Source of the DNA: Multifurca ochricompacta
Lineage: Eukaryota; Basidiomycota; Agaricomycetes; Russulales; Russulaceae
Direction of reading: 5' to 3'
Assembly: GCA_022496185.1 (NCBI GenBank)
Contig: WTXG01000368.1
Coordinates: 1-29,795, forward strand
Length of the DNA: 29,795 nucleotides
The translations under genes and the position numbers were made by a program. The notes beneath the pieces are model-generated. The model saw nothing but the letters and a program-made list of their open reading frames with translations, did no database searches and was not told the origin of the DNA. Numbering within the stretch: the first letter of the stretch is position 1; the number at the start of each line of letters is the position of its first letter. This document shows positions 29,282-29,795 of the stretch, piece by piece.

Positions 29282-29795
29282 CTTAACAAAAATCCTTTTT
29301 TGCAAACGCCTTCTCAACGAGAATGGCACGCACTTCCTCACTCTCCTTCATCATATTTGCCCATGTCTTGGGCCTTCTCTTCCTTGGTTCATTTGTCTGC
29401 AGCTGGTGGGTTATTGTGGACGGGGGCTACAGGCACAGTTGTTGCTCTGCGATCATACTCCCTTCTTCAGGCAGTCTCAGGACATATGCCCCTGTCCTTT
29501 ACAGCAGAAGCACTGCCTTCCTTCATCAGTGTTTGTCGTTCATCTTCTGTGAGCATGGCTCTTGCCCTCACTCTGTCTGCTGAGGTATCCATTGCATTGG
29601 GATCCCTCTGGGTAGTGTGTGTTGGTTTGACTCCAAATGCTGTCTTCCATTGTTCTTGAGTCTTTCCCTTCTTTGTATCAACTCCAAATCGAGTTTGGAA
29701 GTTGAGATAGTCCTGCTGCTGTTGTCGAGCAGCATTGACCCATTCGTTCCAGTCATGGGGTGGTGAAATTGAATGATATTTTGATGAGCGGGTTT
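29282..29795 (-). pseudogene. gag: Element D gag, C-terminal part, runs off right edge
   Basis: Minus-strand homolog of the element B Gag C-terminal half: the stretch before the zinc knuckle (QQQDYLNFQT-like, near 29700), a knuckle region near 29500 and the linker to the GGATTTTT junction (29295-29288). A one-base shift interrupts the frame near 29760 and others follow. The N-terminal capsid and 5' LTR are beyond the window. Confidence 0.75.

Larger units (their letters stand above)
24628..29290 (-). pseudogene. pol: Element D pol, fragmented by two solo LTRs
   Basis: Colinear with element B pol on the minus strand. Protease remnants including LILGYLWLTAFEPKINWA (28940). Reverse transcriptase in pieces 28625-28410, 28315-27995 and 27955-27542 with [29 protein letters not shown] and YMDN (28110). 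RNase H 27541-27193 (WKEPHKISQH, DALSHRP). The linker and integrase zinc finger lie between the two solo LTRs and after 25864. Integrase core 25800-25431 (MDFIVKLP, TITDHD). C-terminal and chromodomain 25113-24628 (YLVKWKGFPDSDNLWEP). Stops include TGA after QDYQ (28410; B has TGG), FEQ*S (27995; B has CGA) and KG*G (24769, shared with B). Several one-base indels. Dead. Confidence 0.88.
14926..29795 (-). mobile_element. Element D: gypsy chromovirus, split by three insertions, 5' end off window
   Basis: Minus-strand sister of element B: 3' LTR (14926-15503), polypurine tract, ORF3, pol, and gag running past the right edge. Insertions: a C-containing LTR at 16653-24465, a solo LTR at 25865-26448, and a solo LTR at 26600-27192. 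Removing these gives a colinear match with element B. The pentamer before the 3' LTR is GGAAC; the matching copy would be beyond the window. Numerous TGA stops and small indels make it a relic. Confidence 0.92.

Noticed and set aside
1..29795. A CRISPR array, bacterial operon or phage system
   Set aside because: No spaced identical repeats, no bacterial gene signatures; introns, LTR elements and Tc1 termini show eukaryotic DNA.

Overview
This window is eukaryotic, most likely nuclear DNA of a mushroom-forming basidiomycete (Agaricomycete). The grounds are short GT-AG introns of about 70-200 bp in a peptidase relic, chromodomain Ty3/gypsy (chromovirus) retrotransposons, and C-to-T decay at CpG sites. 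No bacterial gene, rRNA, tRNA or CRISPR array was found. Almost everything is transposable element. The one recognisable host locus is a broken serine carboxypeptidase of family S28.

Layout, left to right. 1-1345 is the 5' end of a minus-strand gypsy element (A: gag fragment and 5' LTR), which split an older LTR (right half 1346-1698). 1873-2336 is an A5T/A4T microsatellite. 2551-6065 holds the minus-strand S28 pseudogene, cut within one exon by a 1,593-bp Tc1-type element (4091-5683) that is an almost perfect hairpin with 741-bp arms and a 111-bp loop. 6649-14794 is a full-length but decayed minus-strand gypsy element (B) with a solo LTR (11130-11793) inside its reverse transcriptase region. 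14926 to the right edge is a related minus-strand element (D), whose gag runs off the window. D was hit three times: by a solo LTR (16653-24465), itself split by a complete plus-strand element C (16693-23957); by a plus-oriented solo LTR (25865-26448); and by a minus-oriented solo LTR (26600-27192). All these insertions show exact 5-bp target duplications, so the relative order of events can be read from the sequence.

Elements B, C and D share the order LTR, gag, pol (protease, reverse transcriptase, RNase H, integrase, chromodomain), an extra third ORF, LTR. The third ORF lies in the pol frame after a single TAA. It is homologous between B/D and the distant C, and in B/D it ends in a cluster of zinc knuckles; I do not recognise it as a named family. 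In A, B and C the bases just inside the 5' LTR are perfectly complementary (11 or 12 nt) to an LTR segment exactly 34 nt downstream of the TATA box, as expected for Tf1-type self-priming. Most premature stops are TGA at arginine (CGA) positions, the mark of CpG deamination or RIP-like mutation. C is the youngest element: its two 613-bp LTRs are identical, yet it already has four in-frame TGA codons.
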